From Deltaproteobacteria bacterium (lineage in GTDB: Bacteria > UBA10199 > DSSB01 > JACPFA01): a DNA stretch of 64,000 bases. A program made the translations under genes and the position numbers. The stretch is taken from contig JACPFA010000034.1 of the NCBI GenBank assembly GCA_016183235.1, positions 30,909 through 94,908 of the forward strand, given 5' to 3'. The notes under the pieces are model-generated. The model worked only from the letters and a program-made list of their open reading frames with translations, did not search any database and was not told the DNA's origin. This document shows, in pieces, positions 1-7,061 of the stretch. The first letter of the stretch is position 1. Each line of letters starts with the position of its first letter.

Positions 1-32
1 GTAGAACAGTCTGTTTTAAGGAGAACTTAACC

Positions 33-467
33 ATGTCACCTTTGGACAAAGAATCCATTCGGTCAAAGCTTGCCCGCATCTTAAAAAACCTCAGGCAACT
101 TAGCGAACTAGGAAAACTTTCTTATAAAAAATATATTCAAGACATCAAAAATACTTCAACAGCCGAACGCCTGTTGCATGTTTCAATTGAAGCAATGCTA
201 GACGTCGGTTCCCATATCGTCGCAGAAGAAAAACTAGGAGAACCCCTTGAATATAAAGATGTCTTTATTTTACTTGTTCAAGCCAAAATTCTCCCCAAAT
301 CACACGAGCAAGCATTTATTAAATTGGCGGGGTTGAGAAATAGAATTGTTCATTTATACGACGAAATTGACCATCGTTTACTCCACAAGGCCCTGAAAAA
401 AGAATTGGGTGACTTTGAATTATTTGTCCGTTCGATTATTCGCTACCTTCGTTCAATGAAACGCTAG
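33..467 (+). CDS. HepT-like (DUF86) toxin-family protein
   Basis: The 144-residue, mostly helical protein carries the HepT-type Rx4HxY motif (R102, H107, Y109, seen as RNRIVHLY). In characterised MntA/HepT pairs HepT is the toxin (an RNase), and MntA inactivates it by AMPylating the motif Tyr. An AAGGAG ribosome site precedes the ATG. The 30 bases upstream read as an open frame ending in TAA at 28-30, which could be the tail of a partner nucleotidyltransferase gene outside the window. A second, better formed pair lies at 12273-12891. The family is clear; activity is inferred. Confidence 0.75.
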   Translation: MSPLDKESIRSKLARILKNLRQLSELGKLSYKKYIQDIKNTSTAERLLHVSIEAMLDVGSHIVAEEKLGEPLEYKDVFILLVQAKILPKSHEQAFIKLAGLRNRIVHLYDEIDHRLLHKALKKELGDFELFVRSIIRYLRSMKR

Positions 468-589
468 TCTGGGCGAGGGGGCAAGCGAGGGGGCAAGTCT
501 TGACATGAGACAGGTTTGAGTTAAGCCTTACGTATTACGTATAACCTAATGAATCGTAGTAATAAAATTAGTGTATTTGGCTTGATATG

Positions 590-607
590 GTACATAGATA
601 TATGTAC
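590..607. promoter_or_regulatory. Perfect inverted repeat upstream of hicA relic, probable HicB operator
   Basis: Two perfect 7-base half sites (GTACATA and TATGTAC) separated by GATA end 9 bases before the GTG of the hicA relic. HicB antitoxins with a helix-turn-helix domain repress their own operons by binding such palindromes. Assignment to HicB is inference from position. Confidence 0.45.
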
Positions 608-616
608 TATCAATAA

Positions 617-802
617 GTGAAAAAGCGTGATCTTGAAAGGGCTCTTATTAGATGCGGATAGTGGTTATTTAGGCAAGGCGGCAATCGTGAAGTTTAGACT
701 AATGGTGAGCACAAAGTGCCAGTGCCACGTCATAAAGAAATTAATGAACTCACGGCGCAAAATATTCTTAAAAAGGCTGAAAAGAATCCTGTTAAGAAAT
801 AA
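617..802 (+). pseudogene. hicA: Decayed HicA toxin gene with two in-frame TAG codons
   Basis: Read from GTG 617 this frame gives 61 codons that match the short HicA mRNA-interferase family (start VKKRDLERALIRCG, then WLFRQGG, TNGEHKVPVPRHKEIN). It is interrupted by TAG at 659-661 and 695-697, both where the family usually has Trp, so both look like single TGG-to-TAG changes. The catalytic His of the GGNH motif is also replaced: the codon at 686-688 is CGT (Arg). The toxin is therefore probably dead while its antitoxin gene downstream is intact. The 66-codon open frame at 627-827 is only an out-of-frame shadow of this relic. Confidence 0.8.
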
Positions 803-816
803 ACGAAAGGTGTTTT

Positions 817-1257
817 ATGTGTGTTAAATTTGAAGGGAAATTGTGGAAAATAGGGCGATATTGGGCGATAGTTGTTCCTGCTTTGGACGTTGCAAGTCAG
901 GGCAAATCAAAAAAGAATGCGCTCAATATGATTCAAGAGGCTGTGGAATTGATGGTTGATAGAAGGGGATTTGCAGTTAAGGCTGCCTTGCTGCCAAAGA
1001 ATCAATTTGTCTTGCAAGCCCAACGAGCTAAGGATGATCGTTATCTACTTGCTCTGATGCTAAAAAATCAACGGGCAAAACACGGGTTAAGCCTTCGTGA
1101 GATTGCCGACCGTTTAGGTATTTCGAAAAATGCCTACGCACAATATGAACAAGCGCGTGCTGTACCTAGCATTACTAAAGTGGAAGAATTTATCCATGTC
1201 ATGAGCAAGCAAGTACATGTAGTTCTAGATATCATTGATGAAGCCTTAGTTGCCTGA
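817..1257 (+). CDS. hicB: HicB-family antitoxin with C-terminal XRE-type HTH
   Basis: 146 residues. The N-terminal part (about 1-60) has the HicB degraded RNase-H-like fold pattern (KIGRYWAIVVPALDVASQGKSK, here broken for length: WAIVVPALDVASQGKS followed by a helix). Residues about 80-135 form a Cro/XRE helix-turn-helix (SLREIADRLGISKNAYAQYE). A GAAAGG ribosome site ends 6 bases before the ATG. It lies 14 bases after the hicA relic, so it is now a solo antitoxin/repressor, probably acting on the palindrome at 590-607. Confidence 0.8.
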   Translation: MCVKFEGKLWKIGRYWAIVVPALDVASQGKSKKNALNMIQEAVELMVDRRGFAVKAALLPKNQFVLQAQRAKDDRYLLALMLKNQRAKHGLSLREIADRLGISKNAYAQYEQARAVPSITKVEEFIHVMSKQVHVVLDIIDEALVA

Positions 1258-1270
1258 GCAAAATAAAAGT

Positions 1271-1302
1271 ATGACGTTCCTTCGTCATTAACTGCTTTTT
1301 TT
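1271..1302 (+). terminator. Possible terminator after hicB
   Basis: A 6-bp stem (ATGACG/CGTCAT, loop TTCCTT) is followed after a short gap by a run of seven T. The gap makes it a weak candidate. Confidence 0.3.
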
Positions 1303-1371
1303 AAATTTGTTGATCTAATTGGAATTGAATAAGTTTAAACAACTCTAACCCCTGAATGGCCGATAATATCA

Positions 1372-3486
1372 GTGTCAGAGGGTCGTGGGCTTCTATGGGG
1401 AATTAACATGGGGTCTCTGGCTATTCAGGATATTCATACCCTACAGGACATCGGTGATCCGAACCTTCAGTTTATCGAAGTTGAAGGGGGGCAATATGAG
1501 GTTTGGCTGACAAATCCAGAAACGGGAGATCCACTTTATCATTATTCCGGTAAAGAAATTCAAGCCTTGGCCCAAGCTTGGCGGGACTCGCAAAACAAGG
1601 CTTTTTCTCAATCAACTCGTTTTTTTGTAGATGATAGCAAAAATTATCTCAAAAACACCTACCCTGCTAACCACCGCTGCTATGGAAAACCCATCGTGGC
1701 TTTTCCAACAAACGATCAGCCACTTTGTGAATCTGCAAAAAATACGAGTCGGGTATTAGTGGGCGAAGCTTGTTATCCCGCCATCAACATTGAAGCTCTT
1801 CCTAAACAAAAAGTTCTCAATATTAAAACCATGTGCCAACTCCTAAATGAAGTACCTAAGGAATTTGATGAAATCGCCATGATTTATGATCCGCGTAGCA
1901 AAATGATCTTTATTGAAACAAGCGACAAAACTTTTATGGCGGGTCGTATCAATTTGGCCGGAGAAGGCCCGCTTGCACGCTTAATAGAAAAAGCCGAGAA
2001 AAACCCCACTCAACTAGTGAGTTTCACCATGAAAACAGAGGTCTTTGGTAAGGCACGGTTTGAAGAACCCGCCTGTCTTACAAAAGATGGTCCACATTCT
2101 CAAGATGGAGGTGGATGCGTCGATCTTTATCTAGAAGGAGACATTCGAATCTCTGTATTGTTTGAAACGGGCCAATATAAGTTTCAAAATCAAGCTGCCT
2201 CTTTTGAAAACCAACAACATTTCTGGGAGCTGGTTAATTCCATGGGGCCCATCAACAAGGCAGAACCCAACATTCACAAAGCCAACCCCTTCTACGAATC
2301 CGAACCTGCCATTGTTCGCAAAAAATCTTTCGTGGTCCGTACTGGCCGTAAAATTCCAAATGGACAGAAAGCTCATCCAGAATCGTCTGGCCACTCCCGA
2401 AATATCATATTCGGATTTATAAAACAGGCTGTGAGAGGAAATAGTTCCTACATCGCGGCCAGACGATTTGAGACAAATAAAACTGCGCTTGCAAGTATTC
2501 ATCACCAAGGATCCATTGACTCGGTACAAGCTCTGCCGGGTCGCATCATCAGCCGTTTTAAAATAAGTGATGGTATTGAGGCCATTCAATTTGAATCTCC
2601 CGATACTTTTACCAGAAAACCAACCTATCATGATGCCTCGGGCCATGTCGGCAATTACGAATTTGTGGTAAGGGGAAAAGGTGGCCTTAATCGTGAAGCC
2701 ACACGCCAAGAACTTGAAAGGGCCTTTGACAGTCAAGTCGGTAGAACAGAGCCCTTTGTTTTAGGCCAATATCATGCCCAAGTAAAATTAACAAAAGGCG
2801 ATGGAATCGCCGCTAACGGTGAAGTGATGCAGCTTTACCATTATCAAGATGGCCCAACGAAAAGAGACCTAACCATTTACCAGCCCGAACAACCCATAGG
2901 AGGTCCACATATCCTCTTATCAGTTTTTGAAAATGTAATCACAAATCTTCCTATTCATGTGCTTAAGAATATTCGAAGCATCCGCTTTACCAACAAACTT
3001 CGTAATACAAATGAAAGTTGGGTAGGAAGTGCAGAAGGGGTATTCTTTGATGACAAAGTAAAGATCAACGGTAAAACCTTTCACGTGAAATCAGATGGTA
3101 CGATTTATGATCTTACAATTTATCTTTCTGCACCCGGAATACAAACGCATGGCGCTGCAAACACATTATCCCATGAAATAGGGCATAGCTTAGAAAAGAT
3201 GGACCCTTCTATTCGAAATAAAATCTTGTTAGCAGCTAAACTTGATGGCAACCTCTTAGAACATACTTATAGTCTATCTCATTGGCAGGAACACATAGCC
3301 GAGGCTATCCGGGAATATTTGATGACAAGGCCCGAAGATTATCGTGCTAAATATCCCCACCGAGCACGGGTCGTTGAAAATTTGTTATGGGGTAAAATCA
3401 AAGCAATCTCTCCAAGAAAACAGGATACGCGGGACGATCTTAGGGTTGCTGCAAGATGGCCACTCCCCTTCAAATACCCAAAGTAA
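1372..3486 (+). CDS. Large protein with C-terminal ATLF-like zinc metalloprotease domain
   Basis: 704 residues from GTG 1372. An in-frame ATG at 1408 with GGGG 7 bases upstream is the likelier start (692 residues). Residues 1-550 match no family I recognise. The C-terminal part has HEIGH (H601, E602, H605) and, downstream, Y633 and E640 in SHWQEHIAEAIREY. In anthrax lethal factor the zinc site is HEFGH plus Y728 and E735 in a NEAEFFAEAF helix, with the same 7-residue Tyr-Glu spacing. I infer an ATLF-type gluzincin, possibly a secreted effector or polymorphic toxin. No signal peptide is evident. The last few codons (PFKYPK and stop) are antisense to the truncated CPBP gene, so the native C-terminus may have been altered by the rearrangement. 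Confidence 0.65.
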   Translation: MSEGRGLLWGINMGSLAIQDIHTLQDIGDPNLQFIEVEGGQYEVWLTNPETGDPLYHYSGKEIQALAQAWRDSQNKAFSQSTRFFVDDSKNYLKNTYPANHRCYGKPIVAFPTNDQPLCESAKNTSRVLVGEACYPAINIEALPKQKVLNIKTMCQLLNEVPKEFDEIAMIYDPRSKMIFIETSDKTFMAGRINLAGEGPLARLIEKAEKNPTQLVSFTMKTEVFGKARFEEPACLTKDGPHSQDGGGCVDLYLEGDIRISVLFETGQYKFQNQAASFENQQHFWELVNSMGPINKAEPNIHKANPFYESEPAIVRKKSFVVRTGRKIPNGQKAHPESSGHSRNIIFGFIKQAVRGNSSYIAARRFETNKTALASIHHQGSIDSVQALPGRIISRFKISDGIEAIQFESPDTFTRKPTYHDASGHVGNYEFVVRGKGGLNREATRQELERAFDSQVGRTEPFVLGQYHAQVKLTKGDGIAANGEVMQLYHYQDGPTKRDLTIYQPEQPIGGPHILLSVFENVITNLPIHVLKNIRSIRFTNKLRNTNESWVGSAEGVFFDDKVKINGKTFHVKSDGTIYDLTIYLSAPGIQTHGAANTLSHEIGHSLEKMDPSIRNKILLAAKLDGNLLEHTYSLSHWQEHIAEAIREYLMTRPEDYRAKYPHRARVVENLLWGKIKAISPRKQDTRDDLRVAARWPLPFKYPK

Positions 3487-3758
3487 GCAAGGCTAAGAAT
3501 CACCACCACTAAAAGCCCAGAACCCATCCCTATCCAAGCTCCTTGTCCACTTGGCTTTGAAAGCAATAATTTTCTTTTTTGAACCCACAAAATCCAAGCC
3601 AATGGCAAAGAAAATTGGATGAATTTAGATGCACCATACAAAATTTGAACCCAATGGCTCTGAGCCAGCACTTCAAAATAAAACCACGTGGCAAAGGTAG
3701 GAAAAATGAAGGCAAATCCCAAAACTAAATAAGTTTGTGTTCTGTTGTTTTTTATCAT
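3465..3758 (-). pseudogene. Truncated CPBP/CAAX-like membrane protein gene
   Basis: From ATG 3758 about 97 residues resemble the N-terminal half of CPBP-family membrane proteins (YLVLGFAFIFPTFATW, YGASKFIQFSLPLAWI, then a third hydrophobic segment ending YFGYLKG). The frame then runs on to 3339, but that tail is only the antisense of the 3' end of the metalloprotease gene. The catalytic Glu/His motifs of the family would lie in the missing half. I read this as a gene cut off by the rearrangement that brought in the metalloprotease gene. The breakpoint is about 3460-3490. Confidence 0.6.
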
Positions 3759-4060
3759 TGTTTTTTTCTAAATTTCATAATCAGTGCTGCCCCTATATAA
3801 TAAATTATTCCTAAAAAATTAATGAGGATATAGAGTCCGTATGCCCAATACCATTCTGAATAACCTTGCCTGTAACACCAAAAAATAAAAAAATAAGCTC
3901 CAGTGTATGAAACTATCTGTAATATAAACCCAATCAAATAAGGTTTAAATAATTTACCTTTTCCCCTTACTAACAAAAGATAAACCACGGGGATCAACAA
4001 GCTCCCAAAGTTACCCATCAATCCATAAATATAACTCGGTATTTCATCTATACTAACCAT
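3755..4060 (-). CDS. Small integral membrane protein, unknown function
   Basis: 101 residues with three or four hydrophobic segments (around 10-30, 40-60 and 70-92) and a basic end (KFRKKQ). I recognise no family. It overlaps the truncated CPBP-like gene by 4 bases (3755-3758), so the two were probably one operon. Confidence 0.5.
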   Translation of the reverse strand: MVSIDEIPSYIYGLMGNFGSLLIPVVYLLLVRGKGKLFKPYLIGFILQIVSYTGAYFFIFWCYRQGYSEWYWAYGLYILINFLGIIYYIGAALIMKFRKKQ

Positions 4061-4185
4061 ATTTAAGTTACCTCTTTTTCAAAAACTCATCTCTTCGCTT
4101 GTGGGTTAAAGTCATAAAAGACTTAAAATCAATATAAAAAAAGCCTTATATGACTTTAAAATATTGGGTATTGCAGAAGGCAATC

Positions 4186-4710
4186 TTATAGAGCAAAATC
4201 GTAACTGATTATCAAAGCGCTGGGTTCCTTGATTTCTAAGGCGCAAATAGCATCGCCACAGGGGAGTGATAGAATTTTATTTTCAATTTTGTGGTCGCTC
4301 GTTTGAGCACGTATGAGGGCTCGTTCAAGGATATTCTTATTAGGGGCATTGGATCCTTTAAGAATAGGGGTTTTTTGCAGTAACCCCAGCGCCTTTTCTA
4401 AAACAGTTTTCTTATTCGTTGGAAATAAGCCTTTTATATTTTCATAGGTAAAACTGAAGGAATAATGAGCGCAGCCTCCAACTTCATAAATAATCTTGGT
4501 GCCATCTTTCATCAAAAGAGATTCGGTTAATCTTTTACCTTCAAGATATTTTTTAGGGGGAAAGACTTCCTTTACCTCAAGGCTCTTCGCATCGAGCAAG
4601 GGGATAACGGCAGTTTCTTTGGGCAAGATGCAGCCAGAGTCTTCTGCCCTCACAGGCGAAGTTAAAAGATAAAAGCACAGTAATGCCACAACCATTATAT
4701 TTAGTTTCAT
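4186..4710 (-). CDS. Secreted hypothetical protein
   Basis: 174 residues with a clear signal peptide (VVALLCFYLLTSPVRA, then EDSG). The mature part has four Cys (in GCILPK, GGCAHY and CGDAICALE), which suggests periplasmic disulfides. No family is recognised. It overlaps the preceding gene by 4 bases, which implies translational coupling. Confidence 0.55.
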   Translation of the reverse strand: MKLNIMVVALLCFYLLTSPVRAEDSGCILPKETAVIPLLDAKSLEVKEVFPPKKYLEGKRLTESLLMKDGTKIIYEVGGCAHYSFSFTYENIKGLFPTNKKTVLEKALGLLQKTPILKGSNAPNKNILERALIRAQTSDHKIENKILSLPCGDAICALEIKEPSALIISYDFAL

Positions 4711-5168
4711 ATCTTATTAGAAAACTCCGAAATCAGAACCTGGTTTGCTTTTTTCTGTAATTTGACAATGACTTCCTGTGGCCAACTGGGGTCGATCACA
4801 ACTTTGCATATTATTTGATCACGTTGGTGCTTGAGAAGGATTGCCTTCAAATGATTTTTCCAATTGGGAGAGTAGTCTTGCCCTTGCACGATGGGGTCAT
4901 AGCCTTCATGAGTCATGACATACCAAGCCTTTTTCAAACCTTCTGGAGTCATGTATTTTGAAAATTTACTTTTAAATGTTCGCTGTTTCAAATTCGAAAC
5001 GGTATCGTGGTAGGATAAATATTCATTATAAAAATCTATCAACATTTCGCAAGAATCGCTTGCCAAGATTTCCCGCCCTGAAAAAGATATGACAATGAAG
5101 GCAACGAGAGAAATAAAACTAAGTTTCTTTAAGTTAAGCATAATAAAATTTTTGGTTGCCTTGAACAT
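4707..5168 (-). CDS. Secreted hypothetical protein
   Basis: 153 residues with an N-terminal signal segment (LKKLSFISLVAFIVISFSG) and a small helical mature domain. MLIDFYNEYL near residue 45 and two Cys recall small periplasmic inhibitor or immunity-like proteins, but I cannot name a family. The first gene of a two-gene unit with the one at 4186-4710. Part of its 5' end is repeated in the scar at 11115-11276. Confidence 0.5.
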   Translation of the reverse strand: MFKATKNFIMLNLKKLSFISLVAFIVISFSGREILASDSCEMLIDFYNEYLSYHDTVSNLKQRTFKSKFSKYMTPEGLKKAWYVMTHEGYDPIVQGQDYSPNWKNHLKAILLKHQRDQIICKVVIDPSWPQEVIVKLQKKANQVLISEFSNKI

Positions 5169-5233
5169 CTCTAATCTTATTTAATTTATATTAGCCTTGA
5201 CTAATAATTAGTTTAAGCTTATATTTATTTCTA

Positions 5234-5566
5234 GTGAAGGTAAAGTTTTATTTGCTAAGTTCTGGCAGAAGCCCAGTTGAGGAATTCCTTCAAAATCAAT
5301 CCGACGGAATTCGCGCAGACTTTTTAGATGCCATCATGCTCTTAGCTTCTGGCCATAATCTTACGATGCCGATAAGTCGCAATCTTTCTAGTGTTTACCC
5401 AGGGCTCCATGAAATTCGCCTAAAAGACAGAAATGGGCAAGTACGTATCTTCTATTTTACTAAAAAGGGAGATGCAATCTATTTACTTCACGCTATGCGC
5501 AAGAAAACCCAGGAAATTCCCAAACGGGAAATTGAACTGATCCTCAAAAGGATTAAGGAGGTATAA
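5234..5566 (+). CDS. higB: RelE/HigB-type toxin (Gp49-like)
   Basis: 110 residues from a GTG start without an obvious ribosome site. The pattern MKVKFYLLSSGRSPVEEFL, LHEIRLKDRNGQVRIFYF and a basic C-terminus (KKTQEIPKREIELILKRIK) is that of Gp49-like/HigB mRNA interferases, which cut translated mRNA on the ribosome. It is followed 1 base later by its antitoxin gene, in the toxin-first order typical of higBA. Confidence 0.8.
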   Translation: MKVKFYLLSSGRSPVEEFLQNQSDGIRADFLDAIMLLASGHNLTMPISRNLSSVYPGLHEIRLKDRNGQVRIFYFTKKGDAIYLLHAMRKKTQEIPKREIELILKRIKEV

Positions 5567-5567
5567 A

Positions 5568-5849
5568 ATGGCTTGGAAAGAAATGAATATTGAAGAAATT
5601 GCTGATTCTTTTGGCATTAATATTGAGGAAGTGCGTGCCAAGCAAAACCTTATCCAATTAATTATCAAAGAACGAAAGAATAAAGGTCTTTCCCAAAAAT
5701 CTTTGGCTAAAAAACTAGGTGTTACGCAAGGAAGGATTGCACAAATTGAATCTGGAATTGGCACTGCCCAAATTACTTTCGATGTACTTTTGCATATCCT
5801 TTCAGAACTTGGCTATACTTTTAAAATTATCACCAAGAAAGCAGCGTAA
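5568..5849 (+). CDS. higA: HigA-type XRE antitoxin
   Basis: 93 residues. The helix-turn-helix lies at about 43-80 (LSQKSLAKKLGVTQGRIAQ). A strong AAGGAGG site lies 6 bases before the ATG and inside the end of higB. It is expected to neutralise the upstream toxin and repress the operon. The last 30 or so codons also occur, diverged, in the scar at 11115-11276. Confidence 0.85.
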   Translation: MAWKEMNIEEIADSFGINIEEVRAKQNLIQLIIKERKNKGLSQKSLAKKLGVTQGRIAQIESGIGTAQITFDVLLHILSELGYTFKIITKKAA

Positions 5850-5864
5850 AATGAATTATATTTA

Positions 5865-6026
5865 TCAATGACAATGATATTCCCCATACACTAATCCCCA
5901 CCGTTCACAATTTGTCCAGCAATGGTGGCAGCCTGCCCTGTCAGTTCCACCAGGATGAGCCTCTACTTGGTTAAAATTAAGACTTCCTATTAAGATCAAA
6001 CCTACTATGAATATTAGGTATTTCAT
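5865..6026 (-). CDS. Small secreted Cys/His-rich protein with YHCH end
   Basis: 53 residues: a signal peptide (MKYLIFIVGLILIGSLNF) and a mature part containing AHPGGTDRAGCHHC and ending YGEYHCH. The HPGGTD...CH...YHxH pattern is shared by many small secreted bacterial proteins of the YHYH type, which I infer bind metal. A perfect AAGGAG site lies 7 bases before the ATG. It is the next gene downstream of 6091-6330 on the same strand, after that gene's terminator. Confidence 0.65.
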   Translation of the reverse strand: MKYLIFIVGLILIGSLNFNQVEAHPGGTDRAGCHHCWTNCERWGLVYGEYHCH

Positions 6027-6037
6027 AACTTGGCTCC

Positions 6038-6086
6038 TTAAAAAAAATCAAGAGCCGGATCTTTTCAAAACCGGCCCTTTCTTTAT
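6038..6086 (-). terminator. Rho-independent terminator downstream of 6091-6330
   Basis: On the minus strand GGGCCGG and CCGGCTC can pair around a 12-base loop, followed closely by a run of eight T. The T run also abuts the ribosome site of the next small gene. Confidence 0.6.
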
Positions 6087-6090
6087 TAAA

Positions 6091-6330
6091 TTACACTTTG
6101 CTAACAGCCATTCCAATATTTGGATTGAATGGACTGCTGTTAAGTGGGGATTGGTTCATGTTAAACGAGCTTAAGTTGTTGTAAGGATTTCCATCGGGAT
6201 AGCTACGAATATGGGGTGACACATAAGTCCCATTGCTTTTAAAGTACCCGTTAACGTTAACATAAGCCCAAGAAGGCGAGCTAATTGCTGTGATTAAGAT
6301 TGCTAAGGTAGTGATAATAAATGTTTTCAT
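6091..6330 (-). CDS. Small secreted protein, GYFKSNGTYV type
   Basis: 79 residues: signal peptide (MKTFIITTLAILITAISSPSWA) and a mature part beginning YVNVNGYFKSNGTYVSPHIR and followed by SYPDGNPYNN. That pattern recurs in short secreted proteins of many proteobacteria, often beside YHYH-type genes, but the function is unknown to me. A GGAG site lies just before the ATG. Confidence 0.6.
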   Translation of the reverse strand: MKTFIITTLAILITAISSPSWAYVNVNGYFKSNGTYVSPHIRSYPDGNPYNNLSSFNMNQSPLNSSPFNPNIGMAVSKV

Positions 6331-6449
6331 GGTTTTTCTCCTTTTTAAAAGTTTGTTTTAATTAACTGTTCTACTTCTAAAAGCGGCACCATTATTAAAA
6401 CCGAACAAAACAATTGATGAATTTATAAGTATATGAAATATAAAAGAAA

Positions 6450-7061
6450 ATGAGTGATCTTCAAACCACTATTCATTTGGTCAACCGAGCCAAGGCAGGG
6501 GAAAATGGAGCGTTAAATCTTTTAATGGAACGCTACCTACAAAGAATTCTGCGAATTGTTCGCGCCCGGCTTGGCCCACAACTAAGAACAAAGGTTGAAT
6601 CTATGGATGTAGTTCAAGAAGTGATGATTCGTGCAGTTAAAGCTTTTGATAATTTTGAACCCAAAGACGAAGCGGCTTTTCTACATTGGATTAGCAAACT
6701 TGTTCAAAATGAAATCTGTGATCTAGCTGATTATCATGGCGCGCAAAAACGAAACCTCCATCAAGAAATTCAATCAAAACAAGATTCTGAAAAAGATCGT
6801 TCGATTTTATCAAATATTCCCGCTGATAGTCTTTATAGGCCTAGTTTTCAGTTACGGCTTAAAGAAGATGTCTTAGCCCTTGAAGCCGCTATGGACAACT
6901 TATCACAAGTCCAAAAGGAAATTGTAATCATGCGGCAATATGAAGGGCTTTCTTTTAAAGAAATTGGAACTGAATTAAATTTAAGTGAGGATGCTGCACG
7001 AATGCAATTTGCCCGAGCTATAAATAAATTGACTGACTTTATGACACAAACAAATGAATGA
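6450..7061 (+). CDS. RNA polymerase sigma factor, ECF type, kinase-linked
   Basis: 203 residues. Region 2 is at about 20-95 (MDVVQEVMIRAVKAFDNF, FLHWISKLVQNEICD). Region 4 is at about 145-195 (LSQVQKEIVIMRQYEGLSFKE, ending in a recognition helix LSEDAARMQFARAINKL). The longer linker between them is usual in the ECF groups encoded next to Ser/Thr kinases. Its end overlaps the kinase gene by 8 bases, so the kinase probably controls it. No anti-sigma gene is present. Confidence 0.8.
   Translation: MSDLQTTIHLVNRAKAGENGALNLLMERYLQRILRIVRARLGPQLRTKVESMDVVQEVMIRAVKAFDNFEPKDEAAFLHWISKLVQNEICDLADYHGAQKRNLHQEIQSKQDSEKDRSILSNIPADSLYRPSFQLRLKEDVLALEAAMDNLSQVQKEIVIMRQYEGLSFKEIGTELNLSEDAARMQFARAINKLTDFMTQTNE

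Noticed and set aside
659..697. TAG codons in hicA as programmed recoding to Trp
   Set aside because: The catalytic His is also lost, and genes elsewhere in the window use TAG as a normal stop (thiC, gspC).
2131..2736. Long minus-strand frame of 201 codons
   Set aside because: Antisense to the metalloprotease gene, with no ribosome site and no domain-like sequence.
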